The translations under genes and the position numbers were made by a program. The notes under the pieces are model-generated. The model had not been told where the DNA came from. It searched no databases and saw nothing but the letters and a program-made list of their open reading frames with translations. From Campylobacter showae (lineage in GTDB: Bacteria > Campylobacterota > Campylobacteria > Campylobacterales > Campylobacteraceae): 64,000 nucleotides of DNA. Numbering within the stretch: position 1 is the first letter of the stretch; each line of letters begins with the position of its first letter. The stretch lies in the NCBI RefSeq assembly GCF_900699785.1, contig NZ_LR535679.1, positions 124,001-188,000 of the forward strand, in the 5' to 3' direction. This document shows positions 36,705 to 45,771 of this stretch, piece by piece.

Positions 36705-37944
36705 TTAAAATCCTTTTAAGTTCCGTCTCCAAATCAACGAAATCAATCGTTTTTTCAGCCTTTTCGCTCAGATCTTTTAGCCAAATTTTACCCGATTTTA
36801 GTTCGTCCTCTCCGACGCAAAGGCAAATCCTAGCGTTTGCGTTATCGGCCGCATTTAGGTGCTTTTGCAGTTTTTTGGGCTCGTAGCTCACGAGAACCGG
36901 GAGGCTTTTTCTTAAATTTATCGCTATTTTGTAGACCGCATCCACCCCATCGGCATCCATCGCTCCGATATATACGCCGCCTCTTGCGCTTTGGTTCTCG
37001 CGGCCGCCTAGGATTTCCATTATGCGCTCGATACCCATCGCAAAGCCCACGCCGTAGCTAGCCTTGCCGCCTAGATACTCGACCAGCCTATCGTAGCGTC
37101 CGCCGCCTGCGACCGCGCTCTTTGCGCCGATCTCGCTTGAAACGAACTCAAACGCCGTTTTGCAGTAATAATCAAGCCCGCGCACGAGCTTCGGATCTAT
37201 CTCAAATTCCACTCCGTTGCCGCTTAAAATTTCTTGCAACTTTTTAAACTCGCCCGCGCATTCGTCGTTTAGGCTACCGATTATCAGCGGCGCGTTTTCG
37301 TAAATTTTCTGGCAACTCTCGACCTTGCAGTCTAGCACGCGGATAGGATTTGTTAGCTTTCTGCGCTTGCAGTCCTCGCAAATTTGCTCCTCGTGCTCGT
37401 CTAAAAATTTAACCAGCTTTTGCCTGTATGCGCCCATACTAGCGGCGTCTCCGAGCGAATTTATAAGTAGCTTGGTTTTGATACCCAGGCGCGAGAAAAT
37501 CTCGTTTATCATCAAAATAACGCTCGCATCCTCATAAACGCTAGGTTCACCGAAGCACTCGCAGCCAAACTGATGAAACTCGCGTAAACGTCCTTTTTGC
37601 GGGCGCTCGTAGCGAAACATCGAGCCGTGGTAAAAGTACCGTCTCACGCCTCCCGCACGGTCAAATTTAGCCTCGATAAATGCGCGCACGACTCCCGCCG
37701 TCCCCTCCGGACGCAGGCAAACGTCGTTGCCGCCCTTGTCCTCAAACTGATACATCTCCTTGCCCACGATGTCGCTGCTCTCCCCGACGCTGCGGCGAAA
37801 AAGCGCCGTTTGCTCCAGGTGCGGAGCTAGCACGAACTCGTATCCGTAGTTTTTCGCGACCTCTTCGCAGATTTTGATTATCCTCTCGTAAAGTCCCGAC
37901 TGGGGCGGCAAAACGTCCTTCATCCCCCTTAATGCGCTAATCAT
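36697..37944 (-). CDS. hisS: HisS, histidyl-tRNA synthetase
   Basis: 415-residue class II synthetase. Motif 1 region begins at MKDVLPPQS, motif 2 is FRYERPQKGRLREFHQFGCE, the histidine motif is LVRGLDYYCKTAFEF and motif 3 is GVGFAMGIERIM. A C-terminal anticodon-binding domain follows. It overlaps tmk and speA by 8 nt each. Confidence 0.97.
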   Translation of the reverse strand: MISALRGMKDVLPPQSGLYERIIKICEEVAKNYGYEFVLAPHLEQTALFRRSVGESSDIVGKEMYQFEDKGGNDVCLRPEGTAGVVRAFIEAKFDRAGGVRRYFYHGSMFRYERPQKGRLREFHQFGCECFGEPSVYEDASVILMINEIFSRLGIKTKLLINSLGDAASMGAYRQKLVKFLDEHEEQICEDCKRRKLTNPIRVLDCKVESCQKIYENAPLIIGSLNDECAGEFKKLQEILSGNGVEFEIDPKLVRGLDYYCKTAFEFVSSEIGAKSAVAGGGRYDRLVEYLGGKASYGVGFAMGIERIMEILGGRENQSARGGVYIGAMDADGVDAVYKIAINLRKSLPVLVSYEPKKLQKHLNAADNANARICLCVGEDELKSGKIWLKDLSEKAEKTIDFVDLETELKRILNV

Positions 37945-38515
37945 TTATAAACTCCTTTATCAAATTCGTTATTTTCTCTTCATCCCAGGCGGCGCCTATT
38001 GTGACGTAGCGGACGCCTAGTTTTTGCAAAATTTCCTCCATCGCGTCCTGCACTCTTAGTAGATACTCAAAACCTCTAGCCTCTATGCCGTCCATCTGCG
38101 CGCGCGAGCCTAGGCGCGATCTTAGCGTGCTTTCGTCCGCTTTAAAAAATACTATTTTTTGCGGAAAATTTCCTTGCAGGGCAAATTTGTTTAAGCTTAA
38201 AAGCTCCTCAAAGCTAAAATTTCCGCCCGCCAGCGCGTAGGCCATGCCCGAAACAAAGCCTCTGTCGCTTAAAATCATTTTATCCGAGTTGGGTTTTATT
38301 ATCTTGCCAGAATGCTCGGCTCTATCGGCCAAAAATAGCAAAATTTCAGCCCTTTTATCTAGACCATTTTCTTTTAGTAAAATCTCGCGCAAATTTTCGC
38401 CGAGCTTCGTGCCGCCTGGTTCTTTGGTCACGATCGCTTGCGGGAAAGCAGCCGCCAGCCGCGCTATCTGCGTGCTTTTGCCCACACCGTCGATACCTTC
38501 AAATAAAATATACAA
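37937..38515 (-). CDS. tmk: Tmk, thymidylate kinase
   Basis: 192 residues. P-loop FEGIDGVGKSTQ at residues 4-15; DRGFVSGMAYALAGG carries the DRY-like motif as DRG. It phosphorylates dTMP for DNA synthesis. It lies 2 nt after coaD and overlaps hisS. Confidence 0.95.
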   Translation of the reverse strand: MYILFEGIDGVGKSTQIARLAAAFPQAIVTKEPGGTKLGENLREILLKENGLDKRAEILLFLADRAEHSGKIIKPNSDKMILSDRGFVSGMAYALAGGNFSFEELLSLNKFALQGNFPQKIVFFKADESTLRSRLGSRAQMDGIEARGFEYLLRVQDAMEEILQKLGVRYVTIGAAWDEEKITNLIKEFIND

Positions 38516-38517
38516 AT

Positions 38518-38985
38518 TTAGCCTTTCAAAGTTTCTAAAATTTCGCTTGGAACCAGCTTGCTAACGTCGCCGTCGTGGCTAAGAACGGAGCGCACGATCG
38601 AGCTTGAGATAAAGGCGTTTTGCAGGCTTGGCATCAGATAAACAGTCTCAAGCTCCTCCCAAAGCACGGCGTTTGCATAGCCGATTTGCAGCTCGTACTC
38701 AAAGTCGCTAACCGCGCGAAGTCCACGTATCACGACGTTTACGCCGCAGTTTTTAGCAAAATCGACGAGCAGGTTATCAAAGCCTACGACCTCGACGTTT
38801 TTTAGATCTGCCGTCGAGATTTTTACCATCTCGACCCGCCTAGCCAAGCTAAAATAGGGCTGCTTGCTCTCGCTAGCCGCGACCGCGACGATAACTTTAT
38901 CGAAAATTTTAGCCGCGCGCTTGATGACGTCTAAATGGCCGTTTGTGACGGGATCGAAGGTGCCGGGATAGATACAAGCTTTCAT
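38518..38985 (-). CDS. coaD: CoaD, phosphopantetheine adenylyltransferase
   Basis: 155 residues. Nucleotidyltransferase signature [16 protein letters not shown] (T/HxGH) at the start and the [10 protein letters not shown] segment near the end. It carries out the fourth step of coenzyme A synthesis. Position between ubiX and tmk matches Cj0767. Confidence 0.97.
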   Translation of the reverse strand: MKACIYPGTFDPVTNGHLDVIKRAAKIFDKVIVAVAASESKQPYFSLARRVEMVKISTADLKNVEVVGFDNLLVDFAKNCGVNVVIRGLRAVSDFEYELQIGYANAVLWEELETVYLMPSLQNAFISSSIVRSVLSHDGDVSKLVPSEILETLKG

Positions 38986-39066
38986 TTTTCGCCTTTAAAT
39001 TTTAAAGGTTGATTTTACTATTTTATGGCTAAAACAGGACTTTATCTTGTGGCTAGCGCAGCTGTT

Positions 39067-40014
39067 TTAGCTCCATCTTTTGTAAATTTGATGCTCTAGT
39101 CCGAGCAGGTCAAGCCACTTGCCGATGATAAAATTTTCCATATCTTCAAGGCTATTTTGAGCCGAATAATATCCCAAAACCGGCGGCGCGATAACGGCGC
39201 CAAGAGCGGAAAGCTTGGCCGCGTGCTCGAGCGCCAGCGTAGAAAACGGCATTTCTCTAACGCCCAAAACCAGCCTTTTTCGCTCTTTTAGCGCGACTGC
39301 GGCGGCGCGAGTTATTAGCGTATCGGCAAAGCCGGCGTGAATTTTGGCTAGGGTGTTGATAGAGCAGGGCGCAACGATAGTAGCGTCTATGCCGAACGAG
39401 CCCGAGCTCGGCGCTGCGGCGAGATCGGAGTCATCGTGGATAACGGCGCATTTTTGCAAATCTTGCCAAATTTGATAAATTTCATCTTGTTTGGCGTCTT
39501 TTTGAACGCGGTTTTTATCAGCACTGCATTGCTTTTGAAATTTACGGTCGTCAAATTTGCTTGCTATTTCATCGTTAGGGCTTGCGTTTTTTTCGCCGCC
39601 ATCAAATTTACAAATTTGCTCGTCTGCGTCGCTAAGGGCATAGTTTTTTAAACTCGCAAATTTTAAATCATTACCGCCTAAATCTTTCGCGCTATCCTTA
39701 AATTTATCGTTTTTATTTTGCGATCTTTCGTCTCCGCCTCCAAAATCTAGCTCGCCTTGGGCGGAGCCAAAATTTGCAAATTTTGCGTCTTCGTGATCTT
39801 TGTCAAATTTGGCGCTATTTTGGTTTGCGTTAAATTTTAAACCCGTCGCACCGTTTTTATAAAAAATATCCGTAAAATTTAGCTCTTTTTCTAGCACATT
39901 CATCGCGTTTTTACTCACGCACAGATGTAGCTCGCTTCTTTTTGCTATCTCGCGGGCGAGCTTTAGCCCCAGATTTACGCCGCTTGCTCCGCTGATACCT
40001 AGAAAAATTTTCAT
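39067..40014 (-). CDS. ubiX: UbiX-type flavin prenyltransferase with a large low-complexity insertion
   Basis: 315 residues where the family has about 190. The flanks are normal: GISGASGVNLGLKLA at the start, then ATIVAPCSINTLAKIHAGFADTLITRA, VREMPFSTLALEHAAKL and PPVLGYYSA. UbiX makes the prenylated FMN used by UbiD decarboxylases. Between about residues 57 and 178 (39481-39846) sits a charged, Lys-Phe-rich stretch with eight KF dipeptides, whose DNA is dense in AAATTTG-type motifs like the spacers. The frame stays open throughout. It overlaps flgA by 4 nt. Confidence 0.9.
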   Translation of the reverse strand: MKIFLGISGASGVNLGLKLAREIAKRSELHLCVSKNAMNVLEKELNFTDIFYKNGATGLKFNANQNSAKFDKDHEDAKFANFGSAQGELDFGGGDERSQNKNDKFKDSAKDLGGNDLKFASLKNYALSDADEQICKFDGGEKNASPNDEIASKFDDRKFQKQCSADKNRVQKDAKQDEIYQIWQDLQKCAVIHDDSDLAAAPSSGSFGIDATIVAPCSINTLAKIHAGFADTLITRAAAVALKERKRLVLGVREMPFSTLALEHAAKLSALGAVIAPPVLGYYSAQNSLEDMENFIIGKWLDLLGLEHQIYKRWS

Positions 40015-40877
40015 CTTATCATCACCTGTTTTTTTGAAACGATTTGCGCGCTAAAGACCTTTTTGTCGTTATTTTTAACCTTGATGGTCTCGCCTAGATT
40101 ACCGTTTTCTAGCGCCGTGACCTCGACGATGATACTGAGTGCCCCGTCGCTAAGCACGGCATTGACGCGCTCGCCTTTTTTTATGAGCGGTAGCGGGGTA
40201 AACTGCCGTAGCCGCAACACTTCGCCGCTTTTTATGTTTTGCTTGGCCGCCAGCCTAGCGTTTGGCGCGTCACTCATCATGTCGAGGCTAAACTCGCCAA
40301 GCTCAACCCAGTCCTTTGCAAAGTCGCCGATACCTAGCATTTGGCGCGTTACAAGCGGCTTGGTGGCCCTCAAAACCGGCATTTTTGCACTGATTTCGTA
40401 TCTAAAAAATATGCTTGGCTGCGAGCCGTTTGGCGTGACAAAACCGGCTCTAAAGCTACCTTTTGGATTAATTTTATTTACGTAAATTTTATCGAATTTG
40501 TATTCGTGGAAGTTTTTAGGAAGTTCGTTTTGAGGCTCGATAAGCGGAAATTTGACAAATTGCAGTCCCTTAAACTCGCTCGTAACCTCTTGCAAAAACG
40601 CGCGCTGCACGAGTGCTAACGCGTCGCAGTTTTTTACAAATACCGTCTCTCCGCCGCTTTTGTCCTCAAGCTCTACGCCGCGCTTTTTTAAAATTTCCGC
40701 TAAATCTTGTGAATTTATTTTTGCGGCTTTGTTTTCGCCTAAATTTAAAATCTCGTCGTTTTTGTCCGTAAAGCCCAAGTCCGCAAGCGTTATTTTGCCG
40801 TTTGAAACGCAGTACATCGGCCAAAGCGCTAAATCTGAAGAAAATAAAAAAAAGGGAAAAAATAGTAAGAAAAAAAT
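40011..40877 (-). CDS. flgA: FlgA, flagellar P-ring assembly chaperone (start unclear)
   Basis: C-terminal SAF domain and tail: KIKSGEVLRLRQFTPLPLIKKGERV and ENGNLGETIKVKNNDKKVFSAQIV are typical of FlgA, which helps FlgI form the P ring in the periplasm. A hydrophobic export signal (IFFLLFFPFFLFSS) lies ahead of CVSNGKITLADLG. No in-frame ATG, GTG or TTG exists between the tRNA-Gly gene and this signal. The coordinates assume an ATT start at 40875-40877, whose A is the last base of the tRNA CCA. The frame runs upstream through the tRNA to an ATG at 40991, but that ATG lies between the tRNA's -35 and -10. The next ATG (residue 59 of that frame) would lose the signal peptide. Confidence 0.85.
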   Translation of the reverse strand: MFFLLFFPFFLFSSDLALWPMYCVSNGKITLADLGFTDKNDEILNLGENKAAKINSQDLAEILKKRGVELEDKSGGETVFVKNCDALALVQRAFLQEVTSEFKGLQFVKFPLIEPQNELPKNFHEYKFDKIYVNKINPKGSFRAGFVTPNGSQPSIFFRYEISAKMPVLRATKPLVTRQMLGIGDFAKDWVELGEFSLDMMSDAPNARLAAKQNIKSGEVLRLRQFTPLPLIKKGERVNAVLSDGALSIIVEVTALENGNLGETIKVKNNDKKVFSAQIVSKKQVMIR

Positions 40878-40951
40878 GGAGCGGGAAACGAGATTCGAAC
40901 TCGCGACCCCAACCTTGGCAAGGTTGTGCTCTACCCCTGAGCTATTCCCGC
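40877..40951 (-). tRNA. tRNA-Gly (anticodon GCC)
   Basis: Complete cloverleaf on the minus strand: acceptor GCGGGAA / TTCCCGC, D arm GCTC/GAGC, anticodon loop TTGCCAA giving GCC, T loop TTCGAAT and an encoded CCA (40877-40879). It lies immediately before flgA on the same strand. Confidence 0.97.
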
Positions 40952-40969
40952 ACCGTTTGAGAAGTCGCA

Positions 40970-40998
40970 ATTTTAGCAAAAACGTTTTCATTTGTCAA
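40970..40998 (-). promoter_or_regulatory. Promoter of tRNA-Gly (and probably flgA)
   Basis: TTGACA (40993-40998) and TAAAAT (40970-40975) on the minus strand with a 17-bp spacer. Transcription should begin near 40963, about 12 nt before the tRNA. It sits right after the moeA start region. Confidence 0.75.
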
Positions 40999-42152
40999 GA
41001 AAATTTCAAAATTTTTACGATTTCGCCCGCTTTTAGCTCGCCGAGGCTTTCGCTTGTTACCAAAACGGCGTTACTTTTGATGAGCGGAGTTATCATGCCA
41101 GAGCCGAATTTATTATTATCTGTCACGCTAAATTTGCCCCCCCAAAAGCTACCGAGTACGATGTTTTGACGTCCCGACTTTATTTTTACGTCTTGATTTA
41201 GGGCGGCGTCAAATTTTTCTAGCCGCGTGCCCTTTAAAAAAGGAACGACTAGCAAGAAGCACATCAAAAACGCCGCCATCGGATTTCCGGGTAGGATAAA
41301 GACGATTTTTTTATCTTTTATAAAAGCTTTGCTCGGTCGACCGGGGCGGATATTTACGCCGTCAAAAAGCTCGCTAAAGCCCAAATTTAAAAGCGCCGTT
41401 TTCATAAAATCAGCCTCGCCCTTGCTTGCTCCGCCGCTTGTTATGATGACGTCAAATTCGGCCGTCTTAAGCGCGCTCGTCGTACTTTCCAAGTCGTCTT
41501 TTATGATGCCCGCGTACGAGCTGGCAAAGCCGAAGCTTTGAAGCAAAGACGCGATGCCTGCGCCGTTTGCGTTGTAAATTTGCTCCTCGCTAGCGTTTTG
41601 CCACGGCTCGACCACTTCGTCGCCGCTTGAAAATATACCGATTCTTAGCTCGCGCTCCACGCAGACGCAGTAGATGCCCTGAGCAGCTAGCATCATTACT
41701 CTTGCGGGCGTTAAAATTTCGCCTTTTTTTAGCAAAATTTCGCCAGCTTTGACTTCTTCGCCCTTATATCTTAGTGCGTTAAATTTTTTGACTTTGCTTT
41801 GCGGCGAGAGCTTGCCGTCCTGCAAAATAGCGTCCTCAAAAGGCACGACGGTGTCGGCGTTTGTCGGCATTTTTGCGCCGGTCATTATCTTTACGCATTC
41901 GCCTTTTTTTAGCGCGATTTCAGCCTCATCGCCCGCCAGCACGGTTGCCGCGACGCTTAACGGCTCGTTAAAATCGTCAAATTTGAGCGCGTAGCCGTCC
42001 ATCGCGGCATTGTCGAAGGAGGGCAAATTTTTAACTGCAATGACGTCCTGCGCTAAAATTTTACCCGTCGCGCGCTCAAGGCTTACAAACTCGCCGCAGC
42101 CGTCAAATTTGGCTTTTTCTAGGATCAAATTTTGAGCAAGCTCTAGCGTCAT
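40995..42152 (-). CDS. moeA: MoeA, molybdopterin molybdenumtransferase
   Basis: 385 residues. Signatures are LPSFDNAAMDGYAL near residue 44, VKIMTGAKMPTNADTVVPFE, the MoCF domain with TSGGASKGEADF and LPGNPMAAF, and a C-terminal barrel. It inserts molybdate into molybdopterin, the cofactor TtrA needs. Its 3' end overlaps the -35 of the tRNA-Gly promoter, and it follows murA by one base. Confidence 0.95.
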   Translation of the reverse strand: MTLELAQNLILEKAKFDGCGEFVSLERATGKILAQDVIAVKNLPSFDNAAMDGYALKFDDFNEPLSVAATVLAGDEAEIALKKGECVKIMTGAKMPTNADTVVPFEDAILQDGKLSPQSKVKKFNALRYKGEEVKAGEILLKKGEILTPARVMMLAAQGIYCVCVERELRIGIFSSGDEVVEPWQNASEEQIYNANGAGIASLLQSFGFASSYAGIIKDDLESTTSALKTAEFDVIITSGGASKGEADFMKTALLNLGFSELFDGVNIRPGRPSKAFIKDKKIVFILPGNPMAAFLMCFLLVVPFLKGTRLEKFDAALNQDVKIKSGRQNIVLGSFWGGKFSVTDNNKFGSGMITPLIKSNAVLVTSESLGELKAGEIVKILKFS

Positions 42153-42153
42153 T

Positions 42154-43422
42154 TTACTCCTCCAGCCTGCGTATTTTTGCGCCCAGAGCCGCCAGCTTGC
42201 GCTCTAGCCCCTCATAGCCTCTATCTAGATGATAAATTCTGTGCACGCGGCTAGTTCCGTTTGCGGCGAGAGCGGCTAGCACTAGAGCCGAGCTTGCGCG
42301 CAGATCGGTAGCCATCACGTCTGCGGCATTTATCTCGCCTCCGCCGTAGATCGTCGCGATGTGGCCGTTTAGACGGATATCGGCACCCATACGCGTGAGC
42401 TCGCTAACGTGCATAAAGCGGTTCTCAAAAAGCCTCTCATCTATCGTACTAACGCCGTTTGCCACGAGCGAGAGCGCCATAAACTGCGCCTGCATATCGG
42501 TCGGAAATCCCGGGAACTCCGTCGTCACGATCTCGACGGGATTTACGTTTTTGGCCGGCATTATCGTGATTTTATCGCCGTCCACGACGGTTTCAAAGCC
42601 CATTTGGTTAAATTTAGTAAGCACGGCCCTAAGATGCGCGGCATTGGCGTTTGTTATGGTTACTTGCGAGTTTGTGATCGCTCCGGCACAAAGATACGTG
42701 CCCGCCTCGATCCTATCGGGGATGACCGTTATCTCGCCGACGTCCAGCAGGCGTCTATCTGTGCCCTCGATCACGAGCTCGTCCGTGCCTATACCCTCGA
42801 TCTTTACGCCGCCTGCGGCCAAAACCTCGCAAAGCTGCACCACCTCAGGCTCCTTGGCGACATTGATCAGATGAGTCGTGCCGTGAGCGAGCGCGGCGGC
42901 CATGATGATGTTTTCGCTGCCCGTTACCGTGATCTTGTCAAACACGATCTGCGCGCCCTTTAGCCCATCAGGCGCCGTGGCTACGACATAGCCTTGCTTT
43001 ATCTCGATGTTTGCGCCCATCTTTTCGAGCGCGCTTAGATGTAGATCGATCGGTCTTTGTCCGATTGCGCAGCCGCCGGGCAGACTCACCTCGCAGTGGC
43101 CAAACCTAGCTAGTAGCGGGCCAAGAACCAGTATGGAAGCGCGCATTTTACGCACGATGTCGTAATTGGCCTTCGTAGAGCTAACGTAATTTGAGTTAAT
43201 TTTTAGAGTGTGATCGTCCGTAAATTCGCATTTTGCGCCCAAATTTACCAGCAGCGTCGCTAATGTTTTTATATCCGCGACGTTTGGCATATTTTTTAGC
43301 GTCACGTCGTTTTTTATGATTAGAGCCGCGGCTATGAGGGGCAGGGCGGCGTTTTTCGCACCGCTTATGGCGACCTCGCCGCCTAGTTTCGCGTTTCCTT
43401 CGATTTCTAAATAATGCATCAT
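42154..43422 (-). CDS. murA: MurA, UDP-GlcNAc 1-carboxyvinyltransferase
   Basis: 422 residues. Start [16 protein letters not shown], active-site [16 protein letters not shown] with Cys 118 (the fosfomycin-reactive residue), then [15 protein letters not shown] and [14 protein letters not shown]. It is the first committed step of peptidoglycan synthesis. The ATG follows a second ATG choice ([10 protein letters not shown]); either may be used. Confidence 0.97.
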   Translation of the reverse strand: MMHYLEIEGNAKLGGEVAISGAKNAALPLIAAALIIKNDVTLKNMPNVADIKTLATLLVNLGAKCEFTDDHTLKINSNYVSSTKANYDIVRKMRASILVLGPLLARFGHCEVSLPGGCAIGQRPIDLHLSALEKMGANIEIKQGYVVATAPDGLKGAQIVFDKITVTGSENIIMAAALAHGTTHLINVAKEPEVVQLCEVLAAGGVKIEGIGTDELVIEGTDRRLLDVGEITVIPDRIEAGTYLCAGAITNSQVTITNANAAHLRAVLTKFNQMGFETVVDGDKITIMPAKNVNPVEIVTTEFPGFPTDMQAQFMALSLVANGVSTIDERLFENRFMHVSELTRMGADIRLNGHIATIYGGGEINAADVMATDLRASSALVLAALAANGTSRVHRIYHLDRGYEGLERKLAALGAKIRRLEE

Positions 43423-43537
43423 CTTAAATCCTTAAATAAAATCCAAAGTATAGTAAAATTTAGCTTATAAATTTAAATTTATACCGATATTTACCGATTT
43501 ATTTATATAATCCTGCTTTTAGGCAGTTCGTCTCTAC

Positions 43538-43659
43538 GGCTTGTCTCTTGGGTAAATTTAAATGATCTAGAAATTTTCTCCCTCGATGAACTATTATGTT
43601 CTATCTTCGGTCGAAAATTTCGTCGAAACATTTAAATTTATCACAAGATACTTCGCCTT
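43538..43659 (+). repeat. Dispersed hairpin element, copy C
   Basis: Third copy of the family. It starts GGCTTGTCT and ends CTTCGCCTT. Outer arms 43546-43564 and 43629-43648 share the self-complementary TAAATTTAAATG / CATTTAAATTTA. Inner arms are GAAATTTTC (43570-43578) and GAAAATTTC (43613-43621). The apical hairpin is GAAC-tattat-GTTC (43588-43601), followed by CTTCGGT. It lies 30 bp before the NlpC/P60 gene on the same strand; 43423-43537 holds only AT-rich spacer before murA. Confidence 0.8.
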
Positions 43660-43689
43660 GAAATTTAAATATAAAATAGGATGATTTAA

Positions 43690-44349
43690 ATGAAATTTAG
43701 CATTTTTTTACCGCTAGCGCCGGTTGCGGCTTTGATTTTTAGCGGTTGCGCGAACAATACGCCCAAAATTTACCCGACCGATCAAAGCGGACAAATTTTA
43801 AACGCGAGATTTTTAAACTCGCAGCAAGACGTATTTAACGATCTAGGCGGCATAGCGCTTTCAAATTTTATGCAAGGCTTTTTAGGCAAAAAAGACGGCG
43901 GAGACTGCTCAGGCTTCGTTTCGCTCGTAAATAAAAACATAAATAACGTTTACTTTTCCGAGACGAATTTGCTCAAATTTTACGGCGAGCAAGGATCGAA
44001 ATCGCAAGCTATTTATAATCTTTACAAAAAGCGAAATTTGATCTCGCAAACAAGCCCAAAGCTCGGAGATTTGGTGTTTTTTAACAACACCACGAGTCAA
44101 ACCAAAGGCAAAAACAAGCAAATCATAACCCACCTTGGCATCATAGACCGCATAGAGGACGACGGAACTATAAGATTTATGCATAATACCAGGGGCAAAA
44201 ACAAAAGCGGTTTTATAAATCTATTTCAAAAAAATAGCCATAAAATAGGCGGCAAAGAGGTAAACTCATACATCGTAGCGTGCAAAGGCGGCGACGCTAC
44301 TTGCCTAACGTCGAACAGATTCGCCGGCTTTGGCAAGGTTAATTTTTAG
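43690..44349 (+). CDS. NlpC/P60-type lipoprotein, probable cell-wall hydrolase
   Basis: 219 residues. Lipobox FSGC with Cys 20 marks it as a lipoprotein. The catalytic Cys is in GDCSGFVSLV (Cys 73), and the His is in THLGIIDRI about 70 residues later, with SPKLGDLVFFNN between, the normal NlpC/P60 or CHAP layout. Such enzymes cut peptide stems of peptidoglycan. It is followed by HNTRGKNKSGFINL. Its leader carries hairpin element C, which may influence expression. Confidence 0.85.
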   Translation: MKFSIFLPLAPVAALIFSGCANNTPKIYPTDQSGQILNARFLNSQQDVFNDLGGIALSNFMQGFLGKKDGGDCSGFVSLVNKNINNVYFSETNLLKFYGEQGSKSQAIYNLYKKRNLISQTSPKLGDLVFFNNTTSQTKGKNKQIITHLGIIDRIEDDGTIRFMHNTRGKNKSGFINLFQKNSHKIGGKEVNSYIVACKGGDATCLTSNRFAGFGKVNF

Positions 44350-44401
44350 CTAAATTTATGTCTAAATTTTATATGATAAAGCCTTTAAAAAGGAGCCGTT
44401 T

Positions 44402-44935
44402 TTGAAAGCTACGATATCGCTCATCGCATTAAATTGTCTAGTATATTTTGCCGTTTACTGCGGCATTTGCGGTAGTAATGTGACGCTTGGGCTAAATATG
44501 TTTTTCACGGACGGATTTTACGTCTGGCAGCCGGCGACCTCGATGTTTATGCATGCAAATTTAGCCCATCTGCTGATGAATATGGCTGTTTTGTATCAGT
44601 TCGGATCGCTTCTAGAGCGGTACTACGGCAGCGAAAAATTCGCCGTCGTTTACTGCGTCGGAGGCGTTTTGACCTCGCTGCTTAGTTTTATTTATATTTA
44701 TGTTATGTTTAAAACTAACGGAACTTTTATAAATTTAGTCGGAGCTAGCGGCGCGATCAGCCTACTACTAGGCGTTTTGGCGTTTTTAGACGCAAACAGC
44801 CGAAAAGGGCTAATAATCGCTATCTTGCTAATGAGTTTTGCACCCGTAGCCATGGGCGTAAACGTCGCCTGGTACGCGCATATCATCGGCTTTGCGCTAG
44901 GGTATTTCGGGGTAAAATTTAAGGTGATAAAATGA
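44402..44935 (+). CDS. Rhomboid-family intramembrane serine protease
   Basis: 177 residues with six hydrophobic helices. MHANLAHLLMNM (HxxxxHxxxN) lies in the second, the catalytic Ser in LVGASGAISL, and the catalytic His in YAHIIGFALGY. This small form lacks extra domains. Start is TTG at 44402 with AAGGAG eight bases before. It overlaps the next gene by 4 nt (ATGA). The substrate is unknown. Confidence 0.9.
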   Translation: MKATISLIALNCLVYFAVYCGICGSNVTLGLNMFFTDGFYVWQPATSMFMHANLAHLLMNMAVLYQFGSLLERYYGSEKFAVVYCVGGVLTSLLSFIYIYVMFKTNGTFINLVGASGAISLLLGVLAFLDANSRKGLIIAILLMSFAPVAMGVNVAWYAHIIGFALGYFGVKFKVIK

Positions 44936-45771
44936 GATTTTTCGATCAAATTTGGGAAATTTTAGAGTGCGGCGACAAGGAGCTTAAATTTGATAAATTT
45001 AAACGATTTTACGCCGAGTACAAGGCCGGTAAATTTGACGCGCAAATAGAAGAGGGCGGTAAATTTGACGAGATAAAACAGCTCGAGCACCCAAGCTACG
45101 CGGCATTTTGCGAGGTCGTAGCGATGAGAGAAATCGGCGGCAAAAAGCAAGCGGACAAGCAAAAAGCCTTCCTTCACTCGATCGCGCACATCGAATACAG
45201 CGCCGTAGATATCGCGCTAGATGCGGCGTATCGCTTCCGAGCGCTACCAAAAGCCTACTATGACGACTGGCTAGAGGTCGCCGAGGATGAGATCAGGCAC
45301 TTTAAGATGATCAAGGATCACATGGCTAAATTTGACGTAAAATACGGCGATTTTGCCGTACACGACGGGCTTTTTATCGCTTTGCAAAATACCTCCGCGT
45401 CGCTGCTTGAGCGCATGGCGGTGCTGCCTAGATACATGGAGGCAAACGGCCTTGACGCAAACGCTTTTATGCTAAAAAAGCTGGAAAACGAGCGCGAAAA
45501 AGACGGGAGCAAGGCACGTCTTTGCGAAATTTTGCAAGTCATCTTAGACGAGGAGATCTCGCACGTCTCAAAGGGCGATCGTTGGTTTAAATTTGCCTGT
45601 GAAAAAGAGGGCGTAAGCCCCGAAATCTACGCGCAAACCGTGCAAAAAATCTACCCTAAAGCTTTTTTGCAGTCTCGCGAACTAAACGTGAGCGCGCGCC
45701 TCAAATCAGGGTTTAGCGAGGCAGAGATCGAGCGCATAAAAAATCTATCAAAGGCCAAAAAGGCGGAATAA
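44932..45771 (+). CDS. DUF455 ferritin-like protein
   Basis: 279 residues. A helical bundle with metal-ligand patterns of the ferritin-like fold: HIEYSAVDIALDAAYRF, EDEIRHFKMI, LERMAVLPRYMEANGLDAN and LDEEISHVSKGDRWF. It belongs to DUF455, whose members have no settled role; a di-iron site is expected from the Glu and His spacing. It starts within the rhomboid stop and abuts sixA. Confidence 0.88.
   Translation: MRFFDQIWEILECGDKELKFDKFKRFYAEYKAGKFDAQIEEGGKFDEIKQLEHPSYAAFCEVVAMREIGGKKQADKQKAFLHSIAHIEYSAVDIALDAAYRFRALPKAYYDDWLEVAEDEIRHFKMIKDHMAKFDVKYGDFAVHDGLFIALQNTSASLLERMAVLPRYMEANGLDANAFMLKKLENEREKDGSKARLCEILQVILDEEISHVSKGDRWFKFACEKEGVSPEIYAQTVQKIYPKAFLQSRELNVSARLKSGFSEAEIERIKNLSKAKKAE

Noticed and set aside
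40878..40991. Extension of flgA to an ATG at 40991, adding 38 residues
   Set aside because: This part is the tRNA-Gly gene and the ATG lies between the -35 and -10 of the tRNA promoter, so it should not be transcribed.
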